Of a stretch of DNA of 64,000 nucleotides, positions 54,735 through 64,000 are shown one piece after another. Position 1 is the stretch's first letter. Each line of letters opens with the position of its first letter. The stretch spans positions 868,001 through 932,000 of the forward strand of contig JBCAMK010000011.1 of NCBI GenBank assembly GCA_038503065.1. The letters are read 5' to 3'. Source of the stretch: Paragyromitra xinjiangensis. Taxonomy: Eukaryota; Ascomycota; Pezizomycetes; Pezizales; Discinaceae. Position numbers and translations under genes: made by a program. The notes under the pieces are model-generated. The model did not search any database. It was not told the DNA's origin and worked only from the letters and a program-made list of their open reading frames with translations.

Positions 54735-57572
54735 ATGTTTAATGATAATTCCCCTCCGCAGACTGATCCTTCAGGACATTCCCATTCCCACAACCACAGC
54801 CACTCTCATTCTCATTCACACTCGGGTTCGGATTCGGATTCCCACTCTCACTCTCACTCGCACTCGCACTCGCACTCGAATCACGCTTCGCACTCGCACT
54901 CCCACGCTAATGGTCACTCGCACAGGGACTCGGCCTCCCACGTGCAAAACGGCTACGCTTTCCCTTCCCCCTTCGCTGGGGGGTCAGCACCAGTGTCCAC
55001 CTATCTCGCTCCGGCAGCCTTTCCAGAAAGGAATAATTTAGGGTTAAACACCAATGGGATCTCATTGCCTAGGTACTGTTTCCCCTTGTCGATACATATC
55101 TATATCACATGGTTTCGCTGACCTATGTGATAGCAAATCACCGATATCACCCTCCCATTTCATCACCCCACTAGCCCTTGTTGCAACCTTTATCCTTGCG
55201 GAACTTTCCTCGCCTCGGATTCCCATTGCACCATCTTATGCCTCTTCAGACGCAACAACTTCGTCCGCTTCTAACCCTCTTGATACCTCAGCTCTATCAC
55301 CCACACCTCTCTCTTCTCTCCTCAAAAACTTCACCTCAGCAACTGCTCTTGGTGCTGGAACACTCTTCCTTTTTGGCGGCTACGGGAAGCTACGTCATGG
55401 CGGTAGCAGTGGGGGAACAGACGAGGGTGGTGGGAAGTTCTATCCGAAGAAGCGTGGCGAGCCAATTAGCCCATTGGGTGTAGTCGAGAAGGCAGCGTCT
55501 ATAACGGTACCATATCTCGCAGCTTTAGAGCTGGGGGCAGCTAGGACTGCAGTGGTAGTGATGGGGTTTGCAGCAGGAGGGATGGTGGGTGCGGGGAGGA
55601 GTGGGATGAAGGAACTGGTAGTGGGGAAGAAGGGGGTGTTGGGGATGGTGGGGCTTGCGGTGGGGTGGGATCTATGGAGGGGAAGTGGGGCAGAAGGAGG
55701 TTTGTCTTCCCCATTCTAGTTACTGATGGGGAGTGTCGTAGGAGTGCTGACTGAAATGCAGGAGCTTTGCCATGTTTAATCACATACTTATTTCTAATTT
55801 CGTCGCTTCTGTTCCTTTCTGCGCCATACCCATTACACTTAGTCTCATCATCTGGTTTCAGAACTCCCCTCACAACAAAATCTAATCAGTCGAGTTTTCC
55901 AAAACTTGCACGGAACCCCTCTACTCTCATGACCTCTGCCTTCACTGGCTCTAATACGCTTCTCTCAGCATACCAAGCCAAGCTATCCTTAATATCTGGT
56001 GTCTTATTATCAGTATTTCCACTAATCAATCGGGTTCTCACCATCGGCTCTCCCACTGCAGTACCTCAAGCAGAATATTCATTGTATTGGTATATTTTAG
56101 CAATAATTACCGGATTCTCTGCAGTGGAGTTCGGGAAGGGTGTTCAAGAATTAGGATTCGGGGCGGGTGTTCTGGCTGCTGGTTTGAGTGTTTGGGGAGT
56201 GGGCATGGGTGATATGACTGGGTTGTTAGAGAATATTGGATTTGGAGGGCTAGTGTGGGCGGGGCTACAGATTGATAAAAACAGACATAGCCATGATCAT
56301 GATCACGACCATGCACAGGCACCCAAGGAAATAAAGGCACCTTCAGCGATCACAAAGAGTCTCATGAAGATAACGGAGGGAGTTCCATTGGTGCATAGTA
56401 TCCTCATTGAGCGGGACTCGCGGCGGATATTCTATTTCATGTGGTATGTGCATCTACCTCCTGCTTCTCCGGTAGATTAGAGGAAGGAGACGTTTATTGA
56501 TTTTATTGGCGATAGTCTCAACTTCGTCTTCATGCTTATCCAAACCTGCTATGGCTTCACCACCGGCTCCCTGGGATTGATTTCTGATTCTGTACACATG
56601 TTCTTCGACTGCCTTGCGCTCGGAGTCGGTCTATGCGCTGCTGTTATGTCGAAATGGCCCCCATCCCAGCGATATCCATATGGGCTAAGTAAAATGGACA
56701 CGCTTGCTGGCTTCGCGAATGGCATCTTTTTGATGCTGATTTCTGTCGAGATTGTATGGGAGGCGATCGAGCGTCTGCAAGAACCAACAGAGATGAATAG
56801 GTTGGTTGAATTGGTGATTGTCTCTAGTCTGGGATTGTGCGTGAATCTCGTAGGCATTATGGCATTTGATCATGCGCATATGCACCATGGACACTCTCAC
56901 TCTCACGGTCATGGACACGCTCATGAGGCAGCTGCTCCTGCTATCCACAAACATGACCACGATCACGACCATGGCCATGATCACCACGATCATTCCCACT
57001 CGCATAACGACCATCACCACTCGCACTCAGAAGAACCTGCTCCTTCGAAACCAGCAGCACATGCACACTCCCACGACTCCGAAAATATGCATGGAATCTT
57101 CCTGCACATCCTCGCTGACACACTTGGTTCTGTGTCTGTTGTCATCTCCACACTTGCAATCCAATACACCGGTTGGACAGGTTTCGACCCGCTCGCATCT
57201 GTGTTTATCGCAGTCCTAATCTTCTTCTCCGCTATTCCACTTGTGAAATCGTCTGCTTCTAACCTCCTCCTTACCGTGCCCGCAAATACAGAATACACGT
57301 TACGTGAGACTCTCGCGGGAGTATCCGGTGTGAAGGGGGTTGCAGGGTACACAGTGCCGCGATTCTGGGAAGTTGATGGTGTAGTCAGAGGTGTGGTGCA
57401 TGTGCAGGCTATTCGGGGTGCAGACGCGGAGGAGGTTAGGCAGCGAGTGGAGTCGTGGTTGGAGGGAGGGTTGGGGAAGGTGGAGGTTGTGGTTGTAGTA
57501 GAAAGGTGGGGTGAGGGGTGTTGGTGTGGAGCTGGTGGGGAAGGAGGAGGTACAATTGGGGTGCAGCGATAG
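54735..57572 (+). CDS. MSC2: Zinc transporter MSC2 (cation diffusion facilitator)
   Basis: Msc2 (ZnT5-like) moves zinc into the ER/Golgi. About four exons encode roughly 780 residues. The N-terminus from the ATG at 54735 holds a long His-Ser repeat (HSHSHNHSHSHSHSHS and a second block), a likely zinc-binding tail. A multi-helix N-terminal membrane region follows (ITPLALVATFILAEL, then ITVPYLAALELGAARTAVVV, then LYWYILAIITGFSAVEFG). The CDF core is in the last exon: LIQTCYGFTTGSLGLISDSV with HMFFD, and HGIFLHILADTLGSVSVVIS with HILAD, which carry the HxxxD zinc sites of helices 2 and 5. A His-rich cytosolic loop lies between (HHGHSHSHGHGHAHE). The intron at about 56441-56510 joins FYFMC to LNFVFMLIQ. 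Confidence 0.9.
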
Positions 57573-58538
57573 AAGGCGGTATGGGCGTTTGTACGAGTGA
57601 TGTGATTTTGATGTGGACGGTCGGGGCGCATGCAGGATATCGATGTTATGTGGTTGAATGAGTGGTCTTTTTTTCTTGTATTTTTTTGATGGGGGTGGGT
57701 ATGATAGTTATCTTTTTATTATACGTGTTCGATGTAGATTGAATGTGGAGCTCGAGGAGCTTGCCGGGATTTGCAGGGAAAAACGTGAGTACAGTATTAG
57801 AGGTGCCACGTCTATTGAGTAGATATGTTTGGTTGAGGAAGGTAGATGTATTGTAGCATATGCAGCGTATGTTTCAAGGGGTTTGAATACCAAGCAATGA
57901 GATGGTTAGTTTTTCGAGTCGAGAATTATCAATTGCAATACGAGCTTAAAAGGATTGGATGAAGCTAGTCTATGTTTCGCTGTGAGCCCTTTATTTATGT
58001 CCTCAAAATGGGTGATTGTTAGCCGCAGGATGTTGCATCATAGATAGTGATTCGGTACTTCCTACCCTTGCCCGGCGAATCATCTTGGTTCGTTATGTGC
58101 AGGGAAGTGTGCGATGGATACATGTAGTCTTTATGTATGTGTGGTTCTGTTTACTAGCGACCGGGCGCTCTGGCAGTTAGTGGGGTTATTGGGTCTTGTA
58201 TGCGGATGTGCAAAGGACCACTTTCATGAGCGAAGAGTTGTTAGACTTACAAGAGATATCGTCCCTAATTAGACACAAGAGATTCAAGCATATTTTGGTT
58301 GTGTCACTTTTCGGTGTCGACCATTGTTGCTTGTTTTGTCACTGTTCCTTTTTTTTTGATGTGCACACTTGCTTTACTTCTAACTCCTTAAACTCCCAAT
58401 TCTATTGGCACAAGCATCTCATCTATATAACATGCACCAAATATCACTCGCATAAATAAACCAAAAGCACCTAAATAAAGATGAAACAAAACACAACCCC
58501 ACCTCTCCTCTCCCCCTCCATGGCCAGTCTGGCTCCAC
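57573..58538. other. intergenic between MSC2 and the Cys-rich gene
   Basis: A TACATGTAG motif occurs near 58119. Only short frames are present. The two genes are convergent, so this is 3' sequence on both sides. Confidence 0.5.
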
Positions 58539-59048
58539 TCAATTGCCATCATCCCAGTTATAGATACGATCAGTCAATCTCTCCCACCATCCAAGTGTAC
58601 ACCTCTGGCAATCACAGTCCTCACGAGCAAGCATCCTATCACGCTCCGCCTCATGGCAATCTTGCGCACGTTCGAGCTCCTTCGCTTGTGGATTGTGTTC
58701 TCTAGCTTGACGGTGCCTCTCATAACGTACGGCTTCCTCCCACTCAACATCCTGTCTCTTACGATACGCAATTAGTGCTTGTTCACGATATGTCCGTTCG
58801 TCTGGCTGCCCGGCTTGTCCAAGGAATGGGTTGAAGTCTGGCGCGAGATCTCTCGTGCTTTGTTCGCGTCTGGCTTGGCCGTCCTCCTTACGACGTCGGT
58901 GTCTAGCGCATCGAGAGCACTCGCGGTTACTAGTGGTTTCGGTTAGCTCGACTGGGGGACAAGGGATATCACGACACCTATCGCTGGTCAAAGTACGTCT
59001 TTCGAGGAAGTGCCCGCAAGTGTGGACGGTAACGGCGTAGCGACACAT
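58539..59048 (-). CDS. Small Cys-rich protein of unknown function
   Basis: A single exon of 169 codons from the ATG at 59046-59048 starts MCRYAVTVHTCGHFLERRTL. The N-terminal part has a Cys/His pattern (CRYAVTVHTCGH, then CRDIPCPP, then CSRCARH) that could bind a metal ion. The middle is rich in Arg and Glu (YRKRQDVEWEEAVRYERHRQ) and likely helical. The C-terminus has CDCQRC followed by LGWWERLTDRIYNW. Proteins of this layout are common in Pezizomycotina genomes, as far as I know without a described role. No signal peptide is seen, so it is probably cytosolic. Confidence 0.7.
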   Translation of the reverse strand: MCRYAVTVHTCGHFLERRTLTSDRCRDIPCPPVELTETTSNRECSRCARHRRRKEDGQARREQSTRDLAPDFNPFLGQAGQPDERTYREQALIAYRKRQDVEWEEAVRYERHRQAREHNPQAKELERAQDCHEAERDRMLAREDCDCQRCTLGWWERLTDRIYNWDDGN

Positions 59049-60318
59049 TTTTGGGTATCTTTCTTTTGCTTTCTATTTGTTCTGATTGGGTTGATGGTTT
59101 GTTGATGTGATGGGTTATTGGAGTACCGGTAGGGCTCTCTTTATATATGGAGATGTCTTCTTCCAGTTTGAAATCTGGGGCTTGCAGGATTGGAATTCAA
59201 CATGTCACTAGAATTTCAAGCGTTCCTGACTTCTGTCGTTCCCTGTCTAGGTGGTGCTTTATGTGACACATTGAACGCGATAGAGGTTGCAGTTTTCTAC
59301 CACATGCTTGAATCCTATGTAATTCCGTCAGCATTCTTTACCTCAGATAAGACTGAGATTCGAACTCCTCATTAGTTGAACTCTTCCAGGTAGAAACCGC
59401 CGTACTCCGATTTTTCGCTTCATTGGGTTTCATGACCGACCGACCCTAAACGGTATTTTGAAACAGGCTTTAGGAAAATCCCACTCCCAAGTCGGCTGGA
59501 GGCGACTTCAAGTCGAATCTGCCTGTTAGAGAACTAGAAATAAAATTAGTTACGAGTTCTAAATTACAGGTTAGGTTAATTTGGTATTATAAAGACTTAC
59601 ATACATGTACACATGTTCACGTGCTCTTTTTCTGCACAGAAAATCTTCAGGAAACCCGCTTTCATTACTTGTCCAAGGTATCGAGGAAGCCTGTCAGCAT
59701 TTGTGTTCCCGAGCCTGTGAGTAGTTTGATAAATGAATGTAATTGATCGGGAAGCTTTAGTTAGCGATTCATGATTAAAAGGCATAACCACCTGCTTATC
59801 GTTTCATTGTCAACTTCTTCGTCACCAATACAAAGTAGGCTGACTCCTAGCTTTACTGTAAATGTATCTCCTTAATCTTTATCCGAGCTCCCGCGTTGAA
59901 TCCAGAAAAGGTAGTGGTATGGAGATGGAAAATCTAGGGAAGTTGGTAGGAGGTGGTAGAATTCAATGGGCGTTAGTAGAGTATTGGTTGCAGAAATTAA
60001 CCCCAAAGCGGTACACAGTCAATCGAGCCATTTCTCATGACGCCGAAAGACCGTGATCTCTAGCCGAGATTAATCACAAAGAAAAGGTAAAGGTTCATCT
60101 TAATCTCTCTATGATACCATGAGAAGATAGTTCTATCGTTGGGCTTCCCTATTGCAGTTTGTCGCTGGAGGCTCACTTCGCCAATGACATCAGTGCTTAG
60201 GGTTAGGGCAGCGAGAACAACTCTAACTGGTGATGATCTGGACTCTTCAAAAATCCACGGCGCGATAGCTTAAGCTAAGCTTAACCACGGCCTCGCAACC
60301 GCTCCAAACGCCTTCAAA
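59049..60318. other. intergenic between the Cys-rich gene and the ZW10-like gene
   Basis: The spacer is divergent and 1.3 kb long. A telomere-like repeat lies at 60197-60208. The sequence near 59350-59380 contains TTCGAAT-type B-box-like bases, but no tRNA cloverleaf could be drawn. No gene is seen. Confidence 0.5.
60197..60208. promoter_or_regulatory. telomere-like promoter motif
   Basis: TTAGGGTTAGGG ends 111 bp upstream of the ATG at 60319. It is the cleanest two-unit copy of the motif in the window. Confidence 0.45.
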
Positions 60319-63001
60319 ATGACAGTAGAACCAGCACAATTAGCACACGCCGTCCTAACTTCCGTCGTTGATGGGTCGTATCCAGACTCCGAGGACGTCG
60401 CAGGTGCCGAGATCACAGCGAGCGCACTCCCGGAGATTGTGAAGTATCTACAGAAGGCGAGAGAAGATATTCAGGTAAGTTTTCTCTACCCACCTCATTT
60501 CAGCACGGATAAAGCTGACAGTATACTAACAGGAAGACATCCGTAAAGTGTCTCGCGACAACGCTCCCGAGCTTGATTCATGGATTACTCAAGCGCGACG
60601 CTTGCACGCCGACATCGCTGCCTCTCAGATTAAAGCTGATGAGATCCTTGAGCTCGCAAAGACTGAAGAAGGTTTAGAACAGGAATTGCAGGATGCAGAA
60701 ACACAAGCGCAGCTCTTGGAGAGGGAGATCCGGTTTAATGATGAACTTGCGAGCGTACTTGGGAGGCTGCAACTGATCGGCACGACGTTGGTGCAGGTGG
60801 AGGGTGTCATGGGGAGTGATTTGGGGCAGGCGATTGCGGTGTTGGGTGGAGCGGAAGACGCACTAAGGAAGATGGGAACAGAAGGGACAATTGTCATTGG
60901 GTTGATGAAGGAGCGGGCGATAGGGCTGAGGAAACTGTTGAAAGAGAAGGTAGAGGGTGGATGGGGGCAGTTGGTAAGGGTTGATAAACAAGAGGGGTCT
61001 ATAAAGATTCAGAAAAATGTTGAAGGTATGCTTATATTGGTGGTAATTATAGGGAAGGAATATTACTAATGAGATGCAGGCGGTTTAGGAAATTTCTCGA
61101 GTGAGGGTATAGTCGAAGCACTAGAATTGCTAGATCTGTTAGGAGGGAAAGTGGACCAACTGCATCAGCAAGTTGATGCCCTGCTCGTCACTCCTCGGCT
61201 TGACACATCAACTGGATCCGTCCCAGCATTCACGGTTGAAGGAGATACATTACGGATTTTTGGCCGAAGCAGCGATTTGAGCGCGAAGCGCATGTTCGCT
61301 GATCTGCAGCTCATCTTTACGTTCTTGAATACAAATCTACCACGCAGCATAACAACTAAACTTTCTCGAATCTTGGTGCCTAGCTTGACTACTCGCCTAA
61401 GAACTACTACACTATCACAATCGGTCCCGTCGTCTCTTAATGATCTACCGCAATTCGAAGCGCTGTTGGGTGAGACCAGAAGGTTTGAAAGCTACCTACA
61501 GAAGATCCAATGGACTGAGGAGACAGAGCTTCGAGAATGGGCAGACAGAGCACCGAAGGTCTGGCTAGCAAAGAGAAGAGAAGCGTGTCTCGATAAACTA
61601 CGGGGGATAGTTGCACGTGGTATTGTGGAGACAAAGACGGTGGAAAGGACAGAAACACAGAAAGTCAAGAAACATGATCGAAAGAACTCAGTTGTTGCCG
61701 AGGACCCCTGGAACGAGAACTGGAAAGATGAGGAAGAGACACCGCCAGCCGCCACAGCAGAGGTCGCGAAGAGTTTACAGATAAATGTAGATGATGACGA
61801 GGAAGAAGCCAGCGGATGGGGTTTGGATGAAGATATTGACATTGAGGAAGACGAACCACCAAAGCCGGAAGAACCAGAAGAGCCAGAGGAGAAGGCCGAA
61901 GAAAAACCTGCAGAAGATGAAGTACTGGAGGACCTCGACTGGGGAGAATGGGGAGAGGATGTCGACGAGCCATCGAAGCCGCAAACCCCAGTAACAGCAG
62001 ATTTCACGCCGTCTACAAGTGCATCAGAAGCAAACTCACCCCCACCGAATGCTAGATCCCCCAGCGCTAAAGTCGTATCACACAGCTCCGGCTCCAAAGA
62101 TGTAACGTTACGAGAAACTTATACCATCACCTCCATCCCCGATGCGATCCTTGAGGTAATCGATCAAGTCATCTCCGAAGCCTCTCGTCTCTCTACCCTT
62201 CCCACCTCGTCCATTACCTCTGCTGCTCCAGGCCTGCTCTCTCTTCCCACCCTCATCCTCGCCGCCTACCGTGCCCTCGCACCGATCTACTACTCCATCA
62301 ACACGGCATCAAACATGTATCTCTATAACGACTGTGTCCGCCTATCCGAGGAGCTACAGCATCTCGATACCCCACAGGGACTCACTTTCACCGGCTTTGG
62401 TGGGGGTGACGTGGGTCTCATCGGTACATTTGGAAAACGCACATACGCGAAAGAGATCGCGTCCCAGCGTACAATCCTCACCGACTACCTCGACGGTGCG
62501 CAGGGGTTTGTCAGCTGCACCGAGTACCCCCAATCCTTCGAGTGTGAAACCGCAATCAACTCCATCATTGCCCGTCTCTGCGAAGTCCATGCTTCCTGGA
62601 GTCCAGTTCTCTCCCGCTCCGCTGTCTCCCAAGCTATTGGGTCTCTTCTCAATACTGTTGTCATACGACTGATCAACGATATTGAGGACATGGCTGATAT
62701 CGCTGAGGCGGAGAGTGTCAAGCTTGCGGGTTTCTGTGAGGAGTTATCTAAGCTGGAATCATTATTTCCGGAGGGACCAAGTGGGATGAGTACGGCGGGG
62801 TTGTATTGTAGTCATTGGATCAAGTTTAGGTTTTTGCAGCAGGTGTTGGAGAGCACGATGGTCGATATTCTTTATATGTTTAGAGAGGGACACTTGGAAG
62901 GTTTTGAAGAGGGAGAGTTGTGTGACTTAGTGAAGGCGTTATTTGCAGACAGTGAGAACAGGAGGAAGTGCATTGATGAGATTAGGAGAGGAAGGGTATA
63001 G
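60319..63001 (+). CDS. ZW10/DSL1-type tethering protein
   Basis: ZW10-family proteins tether Golgi-derived vesicles at the ER (Dsl1/NRZ complex) and in animals also act at kinetochores. Three exons are seen: 60319-60474 (MTVEPAQLAHAVLTSVVDGS), about 60534-61027 (DIRKVSRDNAPELDSWITQA, coiled coil) and from about 61080 to 63001. The long coiled-coil N-terminus (GLEQELQDAETQAQLLEREI) and the later helical bundle (TNLPRSITTKLSRILVPSLT) fit the family. An acidic insert with DWGEWGED lies near residue 480. The C-terminal part (LYNDCVRLSEELQHL, then CSHWIKFRFLQQVLESTMVD) ends DEIRRGRV. The total is about 850 residues, a usual length for fungal members. Family-level confidence is good; which of ZW10 or DSL1 is the better name cannot be settled by eye. 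Confidence 0.78.
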
Positions 63002-63175
63002 TGGGGCAAAGTGAGAGTGATGAAGAGTACAGCTAAGGACAAACTGGCAATCAATGAATAAAATCGAGAATTTATTGCAAGCAATTTTGACCCGTAAATA
63101 GGTGTTATAAATTCTAAAGAGCTACTAAATAATCTATGAAATTTTTCCTATGAAATACCCAAAAACAATCTAAAA

Positions 63176-64000
63176 TCATGCGGGGATAGGAATTCCAAAT
63201 CGTCGATAGACATCAGAATCATTGACACCATCCCTAGCCCATGTATCAAACACCTCATCAGGGGTAGAGATAGCGCTCGTTACAAACAGAATAACCCGAC
63301 CAACCCAATCAACAATCTGGCCTCCATCATCAGTTGCAATCGCCTGCCTGAACTCGATAGTGCCGTAATTCATAACGCTCGTTAGATTATACTTGTAGAA
63401 CCTTTTATGGGACATATAACGCACAACTGGATTGCAGTTAATTTGGCGAAGGAGTTCGTCAATTTCGAGCGGCTCATCTAGTACTTCCATACACTCAGAG
63501 TCACTTAAGCCGTTAAAAACTCTGTTGTGACGGTTAGATCTAATGAATTTTTGGTTTGAAAAGCCCATGACCGCTTCCAGAGAGCGGCATCTAGGATGAT
63601 ATGTGTCCATCTGGGCCTCAAAAATGATGATCGCTTTCGAGATGCGCCTAAGATCCAGTAAAGTATAATTCCGACCAATACCAACATGAACGTGCAAACC
63701 CGTGGAGCTGTTAAACCTGAGCCTGAAATTTTTTTTGAGAACCTAGCACATCTCCGGGATAACCGTTCTCCATTGGTCGCTCCTAAGAATTGGGGTAGCT
63801 ACCTCAACGCCCCTCCCAGATGGATCACGCGTGTCAATCGTCGTATCACACTGGATATTGAAAGCTTGTACTAGCACTTCGTCATCGGGATATGCGCCCG
63901 GCATTGTTGCTGTGTTGATTACACAGGTTCCAAGCTTCTCCGCTAATGGTATCATTGATTGAGCGACGAGTTCGAATTCCTCATTTTCTGGGGTATTTTT
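63176..64000 (-). pseudogene. Amidoligase-like gene with an in-frame stop (cut by the window edge)
   Basis: The C-terminal part reads STGLHVHVGIGRNYTLLDLR, then NYGTIEFRQAIATDDGGQIV and an end YRRFGIPIPA, which fits the fungal Amidoligase_2 family (ATP-dependent carboxylate-amine ligases of the glutamine-synthetase fold). The frame is open from the window edge (ENEEFELVAQSM, then MPGAYPDDEVLVQ, then PSGRGVEVATPILRSDQW) to TAG at 63743-63745. It then continues in the same frame as VLKKNFRLRFNSSTGLHVHV, with no need for an intron. A single nonsense codon thus splits a conserved domain. Either the gene is dead or a base error is present. Its 5' end lies outside the window. Confidence 0.65.

Noticed and set aside
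59340..59400. Possible tRNA B-box (TTCGAAT-like) on the minus strand
   Set aside because: No acceptor stem, anticodon arm or A-box could be paired around it. A genome tRNA scan would settle it.

Overview
The window is nuclear DNA of a filamentous ascomycete (Pezizomycotina; the overall look suits a leotiomycete, but that rank is a guess). Genes lie on both strands and carry several short introns of about 45-100 nt with GTATGT/GTAAGT-type donors and CTRAC-like branch points. Most of the roughly 25 genes are one-copy eukaryotic housekeeping genes. No rRNA, tRNA, CRISPR or bacterial-type operon was seen. Gene models were built by joining open frames across introns by eye, so exon borders are reliable only where positions are given.

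Layout: 1-4297 holds the 5' part of VPS39 (HOPS tethering) and pescadillo/NOP7 (60S ribosome assembly), both on the minus strand. 5163-15314 is an accessory stretch: a small protein resembling the helix-turn-helix part of Tc1-type transposases, a broken NOD-like receptor (hydrolase, NB-ARC, TPR), a TFIIIA-like zinc-finger protein, an unrecognised and probably decayed gene, and a diverged 104-bp tandem duplication. 16078-23404 holds alanyl-tRNA synthetase, SIL1 and a SET/MYND protein. 25222-41930 holds a serine-rich disordered protein, a TRF4-type poly(A) polymerase, an RBM42-like protein, COG1, SLU7 and CCA1. 42681-47396 is a head-to-tail array of four small minus-strand paralogues that I cannot assign to any described family. 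48132-63001 holds RPA43, a membrane J-protein, a nested pair of small inverted-repeat elements, EFM3, the zinc transporter MSC2, a Cys-rich small protein and a ZW10/DSL1-type protein. The right edge cuts an amidoligase-like gene that carries a stop codon.

Functional themes: ribosome and RNA production (NOP7, RPA43, TFIIIA-like, TRF4, SLU7, ALA1, CCA1, EFM3) and the secretory pathway (VPS39, SIL1, COG1, ZW10/DSL1, J-protein, MSC2) dominate. Short telomere-like repeats (TTAGGGTTAGGG) occur 110-310 bp upstream of six start codons and may be a shared promoter element.

The most notable items are the four-gene tandem family, the NLR with two independent lesions, an inverted-repeat element inserted at a TA inside the terminal repeat of another element, the transposase-like small gene with a GC-AG intron, and the two-start alanyl-tRNA synthetase gene with a 13-nt exon.
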